Of a DNA stretch of 7,265 nt, positions 1-5,824 are shown in pieces (within the stretch, counting starts at the first letter, position 1; every line of letters starts with the position of its first letter). The notes under the pieces were generated by a model, which made no database searches, was not told the DNA's origin, and saw nothing but the letters and a program-made list of their open reading frames with translations. The position numbers were made by a program, and so were the translations under genes. The stretch comes from DATBAT01 sp036271375 (GTDB lineage: Bacteria > Acidobacteriota > Terriglobia > Terriglobales > Acidobacteriaceae), in NCBI GenBank assembly GCA_036271375.1, contig DATBAT010000371.1, forward strand, positions 1 through 7,265. Direction: 5' to 3'.

Positions 1-136
1 ACCGCACTACGGACTGTCTGTTCGTGCTTCAAGGCCGAACAACTAGTGTATGGGAGAGACATCGAGATTCGGCTGTGGCAAATAAGACACAATAAGTGGC
101 GAGAAGGGCGGCGGTAAACTGCTCATTTACAATCAT
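1..136. other. Left-edge stretch with no supported gene
   Basis: This is the 3' flank of selB. The plus strand is open in one frame from base 1 to a TAA at 115-117 (38 codons). That could be the tail of a convergent gene, but I recognise no family in it and a frame this short can be open by chance. An imperfect hairpin lies at 19-41, with 6-bp arms TGTTCG (19-24) and CGAACA (36-41) and two more possible pairs inside. No T-run follows it on either strand, so I do not call it a terminator. I see no tRNA-like cloverleaf here and, in particular, no selC. Confidence 0.3.
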
Positions 137-142
137 TTACAG
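123..142. repeat. Two-copy 10-bp tandem repeat over the selB stop codon
   Basis: The plus strand reads TCATTTACAA followed directly by TCATTTACAG, so the two copies differ only in the last base. The selB TAA stop (137-139 on the complement) lies in the second copy. The first copy carries the same TAA ten bases downstream in another frame. It is most simply a small slippage duplication at the gene end, and no function is evident. Confidence 0.7.
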
Positions 143-2029
143 AATTAGCCGATCGTCTCCGACGCGCCGGGTGACGTGCTCGCGGTCGAAATACTCCAGC
201 AAAGGAATTGCATACTTCCGGCTGACCCCGGTGATGTCCTTGAAGCGGGCGACGTCGAGCCGGGGTGATTTGGTTTTTTCAGCCTTGAGTTTTTCACGAA
301 GTTGATCGAGCGCCTCACGATGGAAGACCAAGTCGTCAGACGTCTTGACCAACACTTTGTCGCGCAGCAGCAGCGTTACAATTTTTTGCGCGCGTGTCCG
401 GTCGACTTTGAGGTCGGCGAGCACGTCCTTGAGCGCGGGAACTTTCAGTCCGGCGAAAGCGAACGCTTGTTCAATGGTTTTCTTCGATTCGGCCTCTTCG
501 TCCTTCATGACCACTGCGGTGCCCGGCAATCGGATTTGTTCGCCCGCGACTTCCAACTTGTTTTCGCTGGTCAGGTGATGGATAACGGCGGCGAATATAT
601 CTGGATGGGACTTCATTTGCTCGCGCAACACTTCGCGGCTAATTCCCGACAGGAGGGGATTCGATTTTTGGAACGCAGAGACCAATGCCACGGCGTTCGA
701 GGTGAGAGATTCAAAGGCCTCACGTTCTACCAATCTGTCACCGACGCTGACCGCTTTACCCGCCAATTCTTCCACGGCTCTCGACAGTTGCGGCTGCCCC
801 CATCCAGTTTCTGAGACAGAATCCCAAAGTGACAGGCCCTGCTTTCCGCGCCGCGCGATTCTCGCCGAAAGGACTTCCGCACGTGAACCCTCGCGCATGA
901 TCTCGAGAAAAGGAACAATGTTTTGCGATTTCGATCTTCGCGATAACGGTGCAGCATCGAGAACGACACCGCCTCCGATGGTGACTACGGGAGAGAGCTG
1001 GCGGATGATGAAGCGGTCCCCTGGCTGCAAGAGCGTCGCGTCGGCTAGACGCAATTGCGCAAGCCCGGTTTCGCCGGAAGCCATTCGCTTCCCGCCATGC
1101 ATTACGACTTCCACGACGGTCTCGAAGGTGTACGCGTGAAAATGCACGCGAGCACGATCTTTGAGTGATTTTGCTGAAGGAAGTAGGGAAAGCGAAACAT
1201 CGATCCGGGTGGTCGCCGCGAAGGTTTCTGGAACTGCCAATACAGATCCGCGCGACAGCGCTTCTTTGCCCGTGCCAGCCAGATTCAATGCCGTGCGCTC
1301 TCCAGCTGAAGCCTGCTCAACCGGCTGGTCGTGTACCTGTACTCCACGAACACGCGCAAGCGACCGCTGCGGAAATACTTCTAGTTCGTCTTCTTTGCGA
1401 ATGGCTCCGGAGACTAGCGTACCCGTCACAACCGTCCCGAATCCCTTCACACTGAAGACGCGGTCGATGGGTAGACGGGTTAGCGCTGTGGAATCCCGCG
1501 CAGGAACATCGGTAGCCGCTTTGAGCAATGCGGATTTCAGTTCTTCGATTCCGCTGCCGTTGAGGGAACTCACCGGAATAATGGGGGCGGATTCGAGAAA
1601 CGATCCGCGAAGAAAGTCTTCGACTTCCAGTCTCACTACGTCGAGAGTTTCGGCGTCGACGGAATCCGACTTGGTGAGCACGGTGATCCCGCTCCGCACG
1701 GAAAGCAGACGGCAGATATCGAAGTGCTCTCGTGTCTGCGGCTTGATAGATGCGTCGGCTGCGATCACCAACAGCACGAGATCGATGCCGCCAATTCCCG
1801 CCAGCATGTTGCGCACGAAGCGTTCGTGTCCCGGAACATCGATGAAAGCAATGCGAACCGCCTCACCCGATGGGCCGAAAAGTTGGAGGTGAGCGAAACC
1901 AATATCGATGGTGATGCCACGGCGTTTCTCTTCTTCCAGGCGGTCGGCATCGATACCAGTCAGAGCTTTGACAAGCGCAGTCTTTCCGTGGTCGATGTGT
2001 CCGGCGGTGCCGACGACGATTGACTTCAT
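137..2029 (-). CDS. selB: Selenocysteine-specific translation elongation factor SelB
   Basis: SelB is the cytoplasmic GTPase that carries selenocysteyl-tRNA(Sec) to the ribosome at UGA codons marked by a SECIS hairpin. The 630-residue product has the family's usual size (about 600-640). Visible GTPase motifs are G1 GHIDHGKT at 10-17, G2 around T40 inside the SelB-type stretch RGITIDIGFA, G3 DVPGHE at 64-69 and G4 TKSD at 119-122. The EF-Tu-like barrel domain 2 follows, with VFSVKGFGTVVTGTLVSG at about 191-208. The C-terminal half is winged-helix material ending in the conserved SECIS-binding module, with key residues TGVSRKYAIPLLEYFD at 600-615. The reading frame is intact. A GTG start at 2050 is possible, but it lacks a ribosome binding site and adds residues before the normal N-terminus. 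The ATG at 2029 has GAGGA at 2042-2046, 12 bases upstream. It is last in a likely three-gene operon. No other Sec machinery is visible nearby. Confidence 0.96.
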   Translation of the reverse strand: MKSIVVGTAGHIDHGKTALVKALTGIDADRLEEEKRRGITIDIGFAHLQLFGPSGEAVRIAFIDVPGHERFVRNMLAGIGGIDLVLLVIAADASIKPQTREHFDICRLLSVRSGITVLTKSDSVDAETLDVVRLEVEDFLRGSFLESAPIIPVSSLNGSGIEELKSALLKAATDVPARDSTALTRLPIDRVFSVKGFGTVVTGTLVSGAIRKEDELEVFPQRSLARVRGVQVHDQPVEQASAGERTALNLAGTGKEALSRGSVLAVPETFAATTRIDVSLSLLPSAKSLKDRARVHFHAYTFETVVEVVMHGGKRMASGETGLAQLRLADATLLQPGDRFIIRQLSPVVTIGGGVVLDAAPLSRRSKSQNIVPFLEIMREGSRAEVLSARIARRGKQGLSLWDSVSETGWGQPQLSRAVEELAGKAVSVGDRLVEREAFESLTSNAVALVSAFQKSNPLLSGISREVLREQMKSHPDIFAAVIHHLTSENKLEVAGEQIRLPGTAVVMKDEEAESKKTIEQAFAFAGLKVPALKDVLADLKVDRTRAQKIVTLLLRDKVLVKTSDDLVFHREALDQLREKLKAEKTKSPRLDVARFKDITGVSRKYAIPLLEYFDREHVTRRVGDDRLIL

Positions 2030-2063
2030 GGCCGCCAACCATCCTCGCACAAAGCGGAACGCC

Positions 2064-2240
2064 CTACAGCAGTCCCTTGGTCTGCAGGGTGAGCAGGCTC
2101 AACACATTTTCCAATTTCAGAATGGCCTCGGCCAGTGCCGGGTGTTCCGCAAGTTCGCCTTCGATCGACTTCAGCAGTTTGTGCGCGGCAGCAACATGCT
2201 CGGTAGGAGACTGATCGGTTTTTTTGGATATTGTGTCCAT
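2064..2240 (-). CDS. Small uncharacterised helical protein (58 aa)
   Basis: I do not recognise the family. The product is 58 residues and begins MDTISKKTDQSPTEH. After a polar N-terminus of about 13 residues it is rich in Ala, Leu, Glu and Lys, with a spacing of hydrophobics that suggests two amphipathic helices, roughly 15-32 and 35-52, around a HPAL turn. There is no signal peptide, membrane segment, Cys pair or nucleotide-binding motif. I chose the ATG at 2240 because GAGAAAGG lies at 2251-2258, ten bases upstream. An in-frame start at 2303 would overlap the upstream gene. The gene sits 25 bases after the DinB-like gene and 34 bases before selB on the same strand, which supports cotranscription and is the main argument that it is real. 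A chance ORF remains possible because no homologue could be checked. Confidence 0.55.
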   Translation of the reverse strand: MDTISKKTDQSPTEHVAAAHKLLKSIEGELAEHPALAEAILKLENVLSLLTLQTKGLL

Positions 2241-2265
2241 GGGCAGCAAGCCTTTCTCGAATGAT

Positions 2266-2784
2266 CTATTTCTTCCCCTGCGCGCTGGGTGGCAACATCC
2301 CATTCAGGCGAAGATACATTGCCGCCGCGCTGTAGTGGTCGGCCCAGTCGTTGCTCAACGCGATCAGCGCTGAGGCGCGCGTTCCCTGGTGGCCTTTCCA
2401 CAGTTCCATACCATCGCCCAGTTTTGAATCATCGGCCTTTGCCAGAACTCCCTCACAAAAATCAAACGAGCCCTTCAATGCCGCCACCAGTTTGTCTTTA
2501 CCATCCATCTCTTTCAATTCGTCAGCTTTAGGCGCGGCGACATCCCCGATCTTGCCGCACAGGGAATTGTTGGAACCGGCGATATGCATGATCAGATGGC
2601 CGAAGGTGATCTGTTCCGGAGTCGGCTTGTAAGCGTATTTATCAGCGGGCATTTCTTCCGCTGCTGCAATCAGGTTTTTCTGCTGGCGCGGGAGGATTTC
2701 CTTCACCGCGGACGTGACCGGATCTTTTGCGCTCTGTGCCCAAAGCGCCGTCGACAACATCATTAACGTTAAGAAAATTCTCAT
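2266..2784 (-). CDS. Secreted DinB-like (DinB_2/YfiT superfamily) protein
   Basis: The precursor is 172 residues. An N-terminal Sec signal peptide, MRIFLTLMMLSTALWAQ, has likely cleavage near residue 16 or 17, so the mature protein is probably periplasmic. The rest fits the DinB four-helix bundle: GHLIMHIAGSN at 62-72 carries the first-helix His (H67), and the C-terminal helix reads YLRLNGMLPPS at 157-167, a very typical DinB_2 ending. DinB proteins usually bind a divalent metal through three His, two of them in an HxxxH pair. Here that pair appears as D146-x3-H150, so one ligand seems to be Asp. The family covers thiol transferases and many proteins of unknown function, so the substrate cannot be named. 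It is not the DNA polymerase IV also called DinB. The ATG at 2784 is chosen over an upstream in-frame ATG at 2841 because it has an excellent ribosome binding site and begins exactly at the signal peptide. It is the first gene of the probable operon ending in selB. Confidence 0.85.
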   Translation of the reverse strand: MRIFLTLMMLSTALWAQSAKDPVTSAVKEILPRQQKNLIAAAEEMPADKYAYKPTPEQITFGHLIMHIAGSNNSLCGKIGDVAAPKADELKEMDGKDKLVAALKGSFDFCEGVLAKADDSKLGDGMELWKGHQGTRASALIALSNDWADHYSAAAMYLRLNGMLPPSAQGKK

Positions 2785-2789
2785 AATCG

Positions 2790-2799
2790 CCTCCACCTC
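2790..2799 (-). promoter_or_regulatory. Ribosome binding site of the DinB-like gene
   Basis: The minus strand reads GAGGTGGAGG, a double purine-rich Shine-Dalgarno with GGAGG ending five bases before the ATG at 2784. It is the strongest such site in the window and fixes the start of this gene. Confidence 0.75.
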
Positions 2800-2864
2800 A
2801 ATTGTAAGCATAGCCCCTGCAACGCTTTCCCGTTGGTACAATCCACGCCCGACTAAAAGTACTT

Positions 2865-2906
2865 CCCTGCGGCAAACCAGCGTAACTGGCGCGCAGTGGG
2901 CTTTTT
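2865..2906 (+). terminator. Terminator-like hairpin with T-run in the leader of the FadL-type gene
   Basis: On the plus strand CTGCG (2867-2871) pairs with CGCAG (2892-2896), and an inner stem CCAG (2877-2880) pairs with CTGG (2886-2889) around the loop CGTAA. An alternative pairing adds CCC (2865-2867) with GGG (2898-2900). The stem is followed at once by C and five T residues (2902-2906). This has the shape of a Rho-independent terminator, but the stem is broken by an asymmetric internal loop. It could end readthrough into the FadL-type gene or act as an attenuator. It may also be chance. Confidence 0.3.
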
Positions 2907-2963
2907 GGAAAGAATCAAGAGTCTGAATTTTTATCTCGTGATCCTACCAATCAGGTCCTCTCG

Positions 2964-4280
2964 ATGAAATCCAAACTTTTCTTAGCAGGCGTCATTTCTC
3001 TTTCCACGCTCAGCTTCGCGCAAGTCGACGGAGCCTTGGCGAATACTGTCAGCGGCCGCGCCGCTTCCTTGGGCGGCGCCACGGTGGCGGCTCCAACCAG
3101 CGCGCTTGAGGCCATGCAGGGAAATCCCGCCGGCCTCGCCGAATTGAACGGACGGTCCCTCGACCTGAGCGTCACTAGTTTGTTCAGCACAGGAAGCTTT
3201 ACTAACTCGGTTTCCAACAATGGCAGCATTCGAACTTATGCTGGAACTTTGCCTTATGGCGCTTTCGCCATGCCGTTGGGATCGGGACGCTTAAAGCTAG
3301 GAATTTTGGTTGCGCCGGAAACCGCGATGAGCGCTGACTGGAAATATATCGATCCGCCGGGAGGGTTGGGCGGCACTAGCTATGGCCTGCAACAAAACAA
3401 GTCCGTAATTCTGACTCTGCGTTCGGCCGTGGGACTGGGGTATGTGGTCAATCGCAAAGTTTCCATCGGCGGAACCGTGGGATTGGTATACAACTCCAAC
3501 ACATTGCACGCCCCCTACATTTTTCAGCAGCAGCCCGTCATCGCAGGGTTGAAAACTTTGCTAGATTTGCACACCCACGGCACGGGTTGGAACGGTACCT
3601 TCGGAACCATCATCACACCGAACAACCGTTTCAAACTCGGACTTGCCTACAAGACGAAAACCAGTATCGAGTCGCACGGCGACGCGAACGGGAACGCGGG
3701 CGCACAATTTGCGACGCTGGGAGCGCCGTTCCGTCCTGACTTTCACTACGATGCCGAGGTCGACACCAAATTCCCTCAGGCATTTTCTGGGGGAATTTCC
3801 TGGCGCGCCCAGCGCTATGCCACACTCAGCTTTCAAGGTGACTGGATCAACTGGCACGATGCCTTTGATCGCCTTCCGGTCAAGCTGACCAACGGAAACA
3901 ACGCCGACATCAACTCGTTTGTCGGCTCCAGCTCCATGGAAGATGAAATCGCGCTGCAATGGAGAAACCAGGGCGTCTTTGGCTTTGGAGTCGAATCGCC
4001 CGTAGGAGAGCATCTGGCCTTTCGTGGCGGCTATTCGTATGCGACTAATCCGGTGCCGTCAGGAACGTTGACGCCCCTGACCGCGGCCATCCTGCAGAAC
4101 ACCATCGGAACGGGTGTAGGCTACAACCGCGGACGCTACAACCTCGATTTCGCCTACCGGATTCAGCTGCCGGCGTCCGAACGTGTGGAACATAGCTCTC
4201 TGCTAGCCGGCGAGTACAGCAATAGCCGCGTCGATGTGGCGGTGCAGTCGCTGACGCTAACTAGCCGGTTTCATTTCTGA
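2964..4280 (+). CDS. FadL/OmpP1/TodX-family outer-membrane transport protein
   Basis: The family forms 14-stranded outer-membrane barrels that let long-chain fatty acids or other hydrophobic compounds diffuse inward. The 438-residue precursor matches the family length. A Sec signal peptide spans 1-19 (MKSKLFLAGVISLSTLSFA, cleavage before Q20). The N-terminal hatch region follows, with SGRAASLGGATVAAPTSALEA and the hallmark NPAGLAEL at 54-61. Later family-typical pieces are RFKLGLAYKTK at 222-232, KFPQAFSGGISWR at 269-281, SFQGDWINW at 289-297, AFRGGYSYATNPVPSGTLTP at 352-371 and GTGVGYNRGRYNLDFAYRI at 382-400. The chain ends in alternating polar and hydrophobic residues with a terminal Phe (SRFHF), the usual BAM recognition signal. 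The ATG at 2964 is chosen because the signal peptide begins there. The Shine-Dalgarno is weak (CAGG at 2952-2955). The gene stands alone, divergent from the DinB-like operon and convergent with purF. The substrate is not evident. Confidence 0.9.
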   Translation: MKSKLFLAGVISLSTLSFAQVDGALANTVSGRAASLGGATVAAPTSALEAMQGNPAGLAELNGRSLDLSVTSLFSTGSFTNSVSNNGSIRTYAGTLPYGAFAMPLGSGRLKLGILVAPETAMSADWKYIDPPGGLGGTSYGLQQNKSVILTLRSAVGLGYVVNRKVSIGGTVGLVYNSNTLHAPYIFQQQPVIAGLKTLLDLHTHGTGWNGTFGTIITPNNRFKLGLAYKTKTSIESHGDANGNAGAQFATLGAPFRPDFHYDAEVDTKFPQAFSGGISWRAQRYATLSFQGDWINWHDAFDRLPVKLTNGNNADINSFVGSSSMEDEIALQWRNQGVFGFGVESPVGEHLAFRGGYSYATNPVPSGTLTPLTAAILQNTIGTGVGYNRGRYNLDFAYRIQLPASERVEHSSLLAGEYSNSRVDVAVQSLTLTSRFHF

Positions 4281-4320
4281 GGGACTGCGGGGGACTCGGA
4301 GAGAAACAGAGGCTAGTTAG
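4257..4320. repeat. 10-bp perfect inverted repeat bracketing the FadL-type stop codon
   Basis: CTAACTAGCC at 4257-4266 is the exact reverse complement of GGCTAGTTAG at 4311-4320, with 44 bases between. The left arm is inside the last codons of the FadL-type gene and the right arm is in the convergent gap. Between them is a short direct repeat, GGGACT at 4281-4286 and 4291-4296. Neither arm is followed by a T-run, so a classical terminator is not supported. It may form a long stem-loop at the mRNA end or be chance. Confidence 0.5.
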
Positions 4321-4330
4321 GCCCTTGGCT

Positions 4331-4354
4331 CTCGCCTCATACGCATGATGCGAG
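4331..4354. terminator. Hairpin in the convergent gap, possible shared 3' end
   Basis: CTCGC (4331-4335) pairs with GCGAG (4350-4354). After a single C/T mismatch, TCAT (4337-4340) pairs with ATGA (4345-4348), leaving the tetraloop ACGC. This gives nine base pairs in 24 bases. It begins 15 bases beyond the purF stop on the minus strand and 50 bases beyond the FadL-type stop on the plus strand. No T-run follows in either direction, so it would be a Rho-dependent or RNA-stabilising 3' structure rather than a standard intrinsic terminator. Its place between convergent genes supports a role. Confidence 0.4.
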
Positions 4355-4369
4355 GTCACATCAGGAGGG

Positions 4370-5800
4370 TTAGGTCTTGACCACAACCGCTGGCTGAATC
4401 TCTTCGACATCCACCCAGTTAGTGGGGTACTTGCCCGTATAGCAAGCAGTGCAGTAGTTGGTCTTCTCGCCTTCACCACAGGCCCTCTTCATTCCTTCAA
4501 GAGATAGGTAGGAGAGGGAATCCGCGCCGATGTATTCACGGATCTGCTCGACGGTGTTGTTGGCGCCGATCAGTTCTTTCTTAGATGGCGTGTCTACCCC
4601 ATAGAAACACGGCGAAACCGTTGGCGGACAAGATATCCGCATGTGAACTTCTTTCGCCCCAGCGCTGCGCACCATGCGGACAATCTTCCGGCTGGTTGTC
4701 CCACGCACGATCGAGTCGTCAATCAGTACGACTCGTTTTCCTTCGAGTAACGACCGCACCGGGTTGAGTTTCAGCTTCACGCCGAAGTCGCGCACCGACT
4801 GGCTGGGCTCAATAAAAGTGCGGCCAACGTAGTGATTGCGAATCAATCCCACTTGGAAGGGAATACCGCTCTCGGAGGCATACCCTACCGCCGCGGTCAC
4901 GCCAGAGTCAGGTACCGGAACGACAATATCGGCGTCTGCCGGAGCTTCGCGGGCTAGCTGACGACCCAAGCCTTCGCGACTGTCCTGTACCGGGCGTCCG
5001 AAAACCATGCTGTCTGGACGTGAAAAGTAAACGTGCTCGAAGATGCAACTCGACTGCGGTCCGGCGCTCGCATACGAGCGGGAAGTGATTCCTTCCGGCC
5101 CAACGACGATCAATTCTCCCGGCTTCACTTCGCGTTCGTAAGTCGCGCCAATCAGATCGAAGGCGCAGGTTTCCGAAGCGAAGACAATCGTGTCCTGCTT
5201 TAACACCGAATTGGACCGGATTCTTCCCATCGCCAGCGGACGAAATCCTCGCGGATCGCGTGCGGCAAAGATACGATCGGGGCTGATCATCACCAGCGAA
5301 AACGCGCCTTCCACCCGCCGCAAGGCGTCGGTCATGGCTTCCGGCAGAGTGTGTTCTTTCGACAGCGCGATCAGGTGAACGATGACCTCGGTATCGCTGG
5401 TGGTCTGGAAGATCGATCCCTGGCTCTCGAGGCGGCTGCGAATTTCGTGCGCGTTGACCAGGTTTCCGTTGTGCGCCAGCGCCATCACACCTTTGTTGGA
5501 TTGCACCATGATGGGTTGGGCGTTGAGCAGTGATGAATCTCCCGCCGTCGAGTATCGCGTATGTCCGATGGCCAGCGTTCCGCTGATTTTTGCCAGTACA
5601 TCTTCGGTGAAGATGTCGGCCACCAATCCCATCGACTTGTGGGAGTTCAGCGCCAGGCCGTTCGAGGTGACGATGCCCGCCGACTCCTGCCCTCGATGTT
5701 GCAGCGCATGCAGTCCCAGATAGGCCAGAGTTTCCGCTTCGGGGTGCGAGTAAATCGCCACCACCCCACATTCGTCGTGGAATTTATCGGAAGCCTGCAT
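4370..5800 (-). CDS. purF: Amidophosphoribosyltransferase PurF (glutamine PRPP amidotransferase)
   Basis: PurF makes 5-phosphoribosylamine from PRPP and glutamine, the first committed step of de novo purine synthesis, in the cytoplasm. The 476-residue product is full length. It begins with a 10-residue propeptide before the catalytic Cys11 (DE|CGVVAIYSH), as in the Bacillus subtilis-type enzyme. The N-terminal glutaminase domain shows LQHRGQESAGI at 33-43, HTRYSTAG at 80-87, HNGNLVNA at 110-117 and SDTE at 135-138. The C-terminal phosphoribosyltransferase domain has the PRPP loop VVLIDDSIVRGTTS at 357-370. Four cysteines, C252, C398, C450 and C453 (CTACYTGKYPT), match the 4Fe-4S ligands of the iron-sulfur class. 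That class is typically oxygen sensitive and feedback inhibited by purine nucleotides. AGGGA at 5809-5813, eight bases before the ATG, is the ribosome binding site. It lies 24 bases after the purL stop, so the two are almost certainly cotranscribed. Confidence 0.98.
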   Translation of the reverse strand: MQASDKFHDECGVVAIYSHPEAETLAYLGLHALQHRGQESAGIVTSNGLALNSHKSMGLVADIFTEDVLAKISGTLAIGHTRYSTAGDSSLLNAQPIMVQSNKGVMALAHNGNLVNAHEIRSRLESQGSIFQTTSDTEVIVHLIALSKEHTLPEAMTDALRRVEGAFSLVMISPDRIFAARDPRGFRPLAMGRIRSNSVLKQDTIVFASETCAFDLIGATYEREVKPGELIVVGPEGITSRSYASAGPQSSCIFEHVYFSRPDSMVFGRPVQDSREGLGRQLAREAPADADIVVPVPDSGVTAAVGYASESGIPFQVGLIRNHYVGRTFIEPSQSVRDFGVKLKLNPVRSLLEGKRVVLIDDSIVRGTTSRKIVRMVRSAGAKEVHMRISCPPTVSPCFYGVDTPSKKELIGANNTVEQIREYIGADSLSYLSLEGMKRACGEGEKTNYCTACYTGKYPTNWVDVEEIQPAVVVKT

Positions 5801-5824
5801 GGTTTTGATCCCTGCCCCCAGGTC

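Larger units (their letters stand above)
2785..2963. promoter_or_regulatory. Divergent intergenic region
   Basis: These 179 bases separate the minus-strand DinB-like/selB operon from the plus-strand FadL-type gene and must carry promoters for both. I found no convincing sigma70 -35/-10 pair at normal spacing in either direction. The best minus-strand -10-like word is TACAAT near 2801-2806, without a good -35 partner. On the plus strand, 2887-2902 partly resembles a sigma54 site (TGGC-GCG then GC). A hairpin with a following T-run occupies 2865-2906. The ribosome binding site of the FadL-type gene is weak (CAGG at 2952-2955). Confidence 0.5.

Noticed and set aside
19..41. Hairpin as a terminator for selB
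   Set aside because: It is almost 100 bases past the stop, short, imperfect and without a T-run on either strand.
1..95. Possible tRNA, including selC, next to selB
   Set aside because: The CTTCAAG loop at 27-33 looked like a UCA anticodon context, but the flanking arms do not make a cloverleaf and no GGTTCGA-type T loop is present.
388..398. Extra cysteines in PurF (C391, C441) as changed cluster ligands
   Set aside because: The four expected iron-sulfur ligands are all present at their usual places. The extra cysteines need no special explanation. The coordinates given here are residue numbers covering C391 and C398.
302..814. 170-residue plus-strand open frame
   Set aside because: It is antisense to the C-terminal domains of selB, with no recognisable motif and no ribosome binding site case.
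1161..1892. 243-residue plus-strand open frame
   Set aside because: It lies wholly antisense inside selB, whose motifs are unmistakable. Its product is Ser/Arg/Thr-rich with no family features, as expected of a codon-bias shadow.
2030..2050. GTG start seven codons upstream for selB
   Set aside because: No Shine-Dalgarno precedes it, and the added residues (MRGWLAA) are not part of the normal SelB N-terminus. The ATG at 2029 fits better.
3561..4013. 150-residue minus-strand open frame
   Set aside because: It is antisense to the FadL-type gene, which has a signal peptide, family motifs and a terminal Phe. The antisense product has none.
4908..5771. 287-residue minus-strand open frame
   Set aside because: It overlaps purF in another frame. 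The product is rich in Arg, Gly and Ser and resembles nothing, so it is a shadow of purF.
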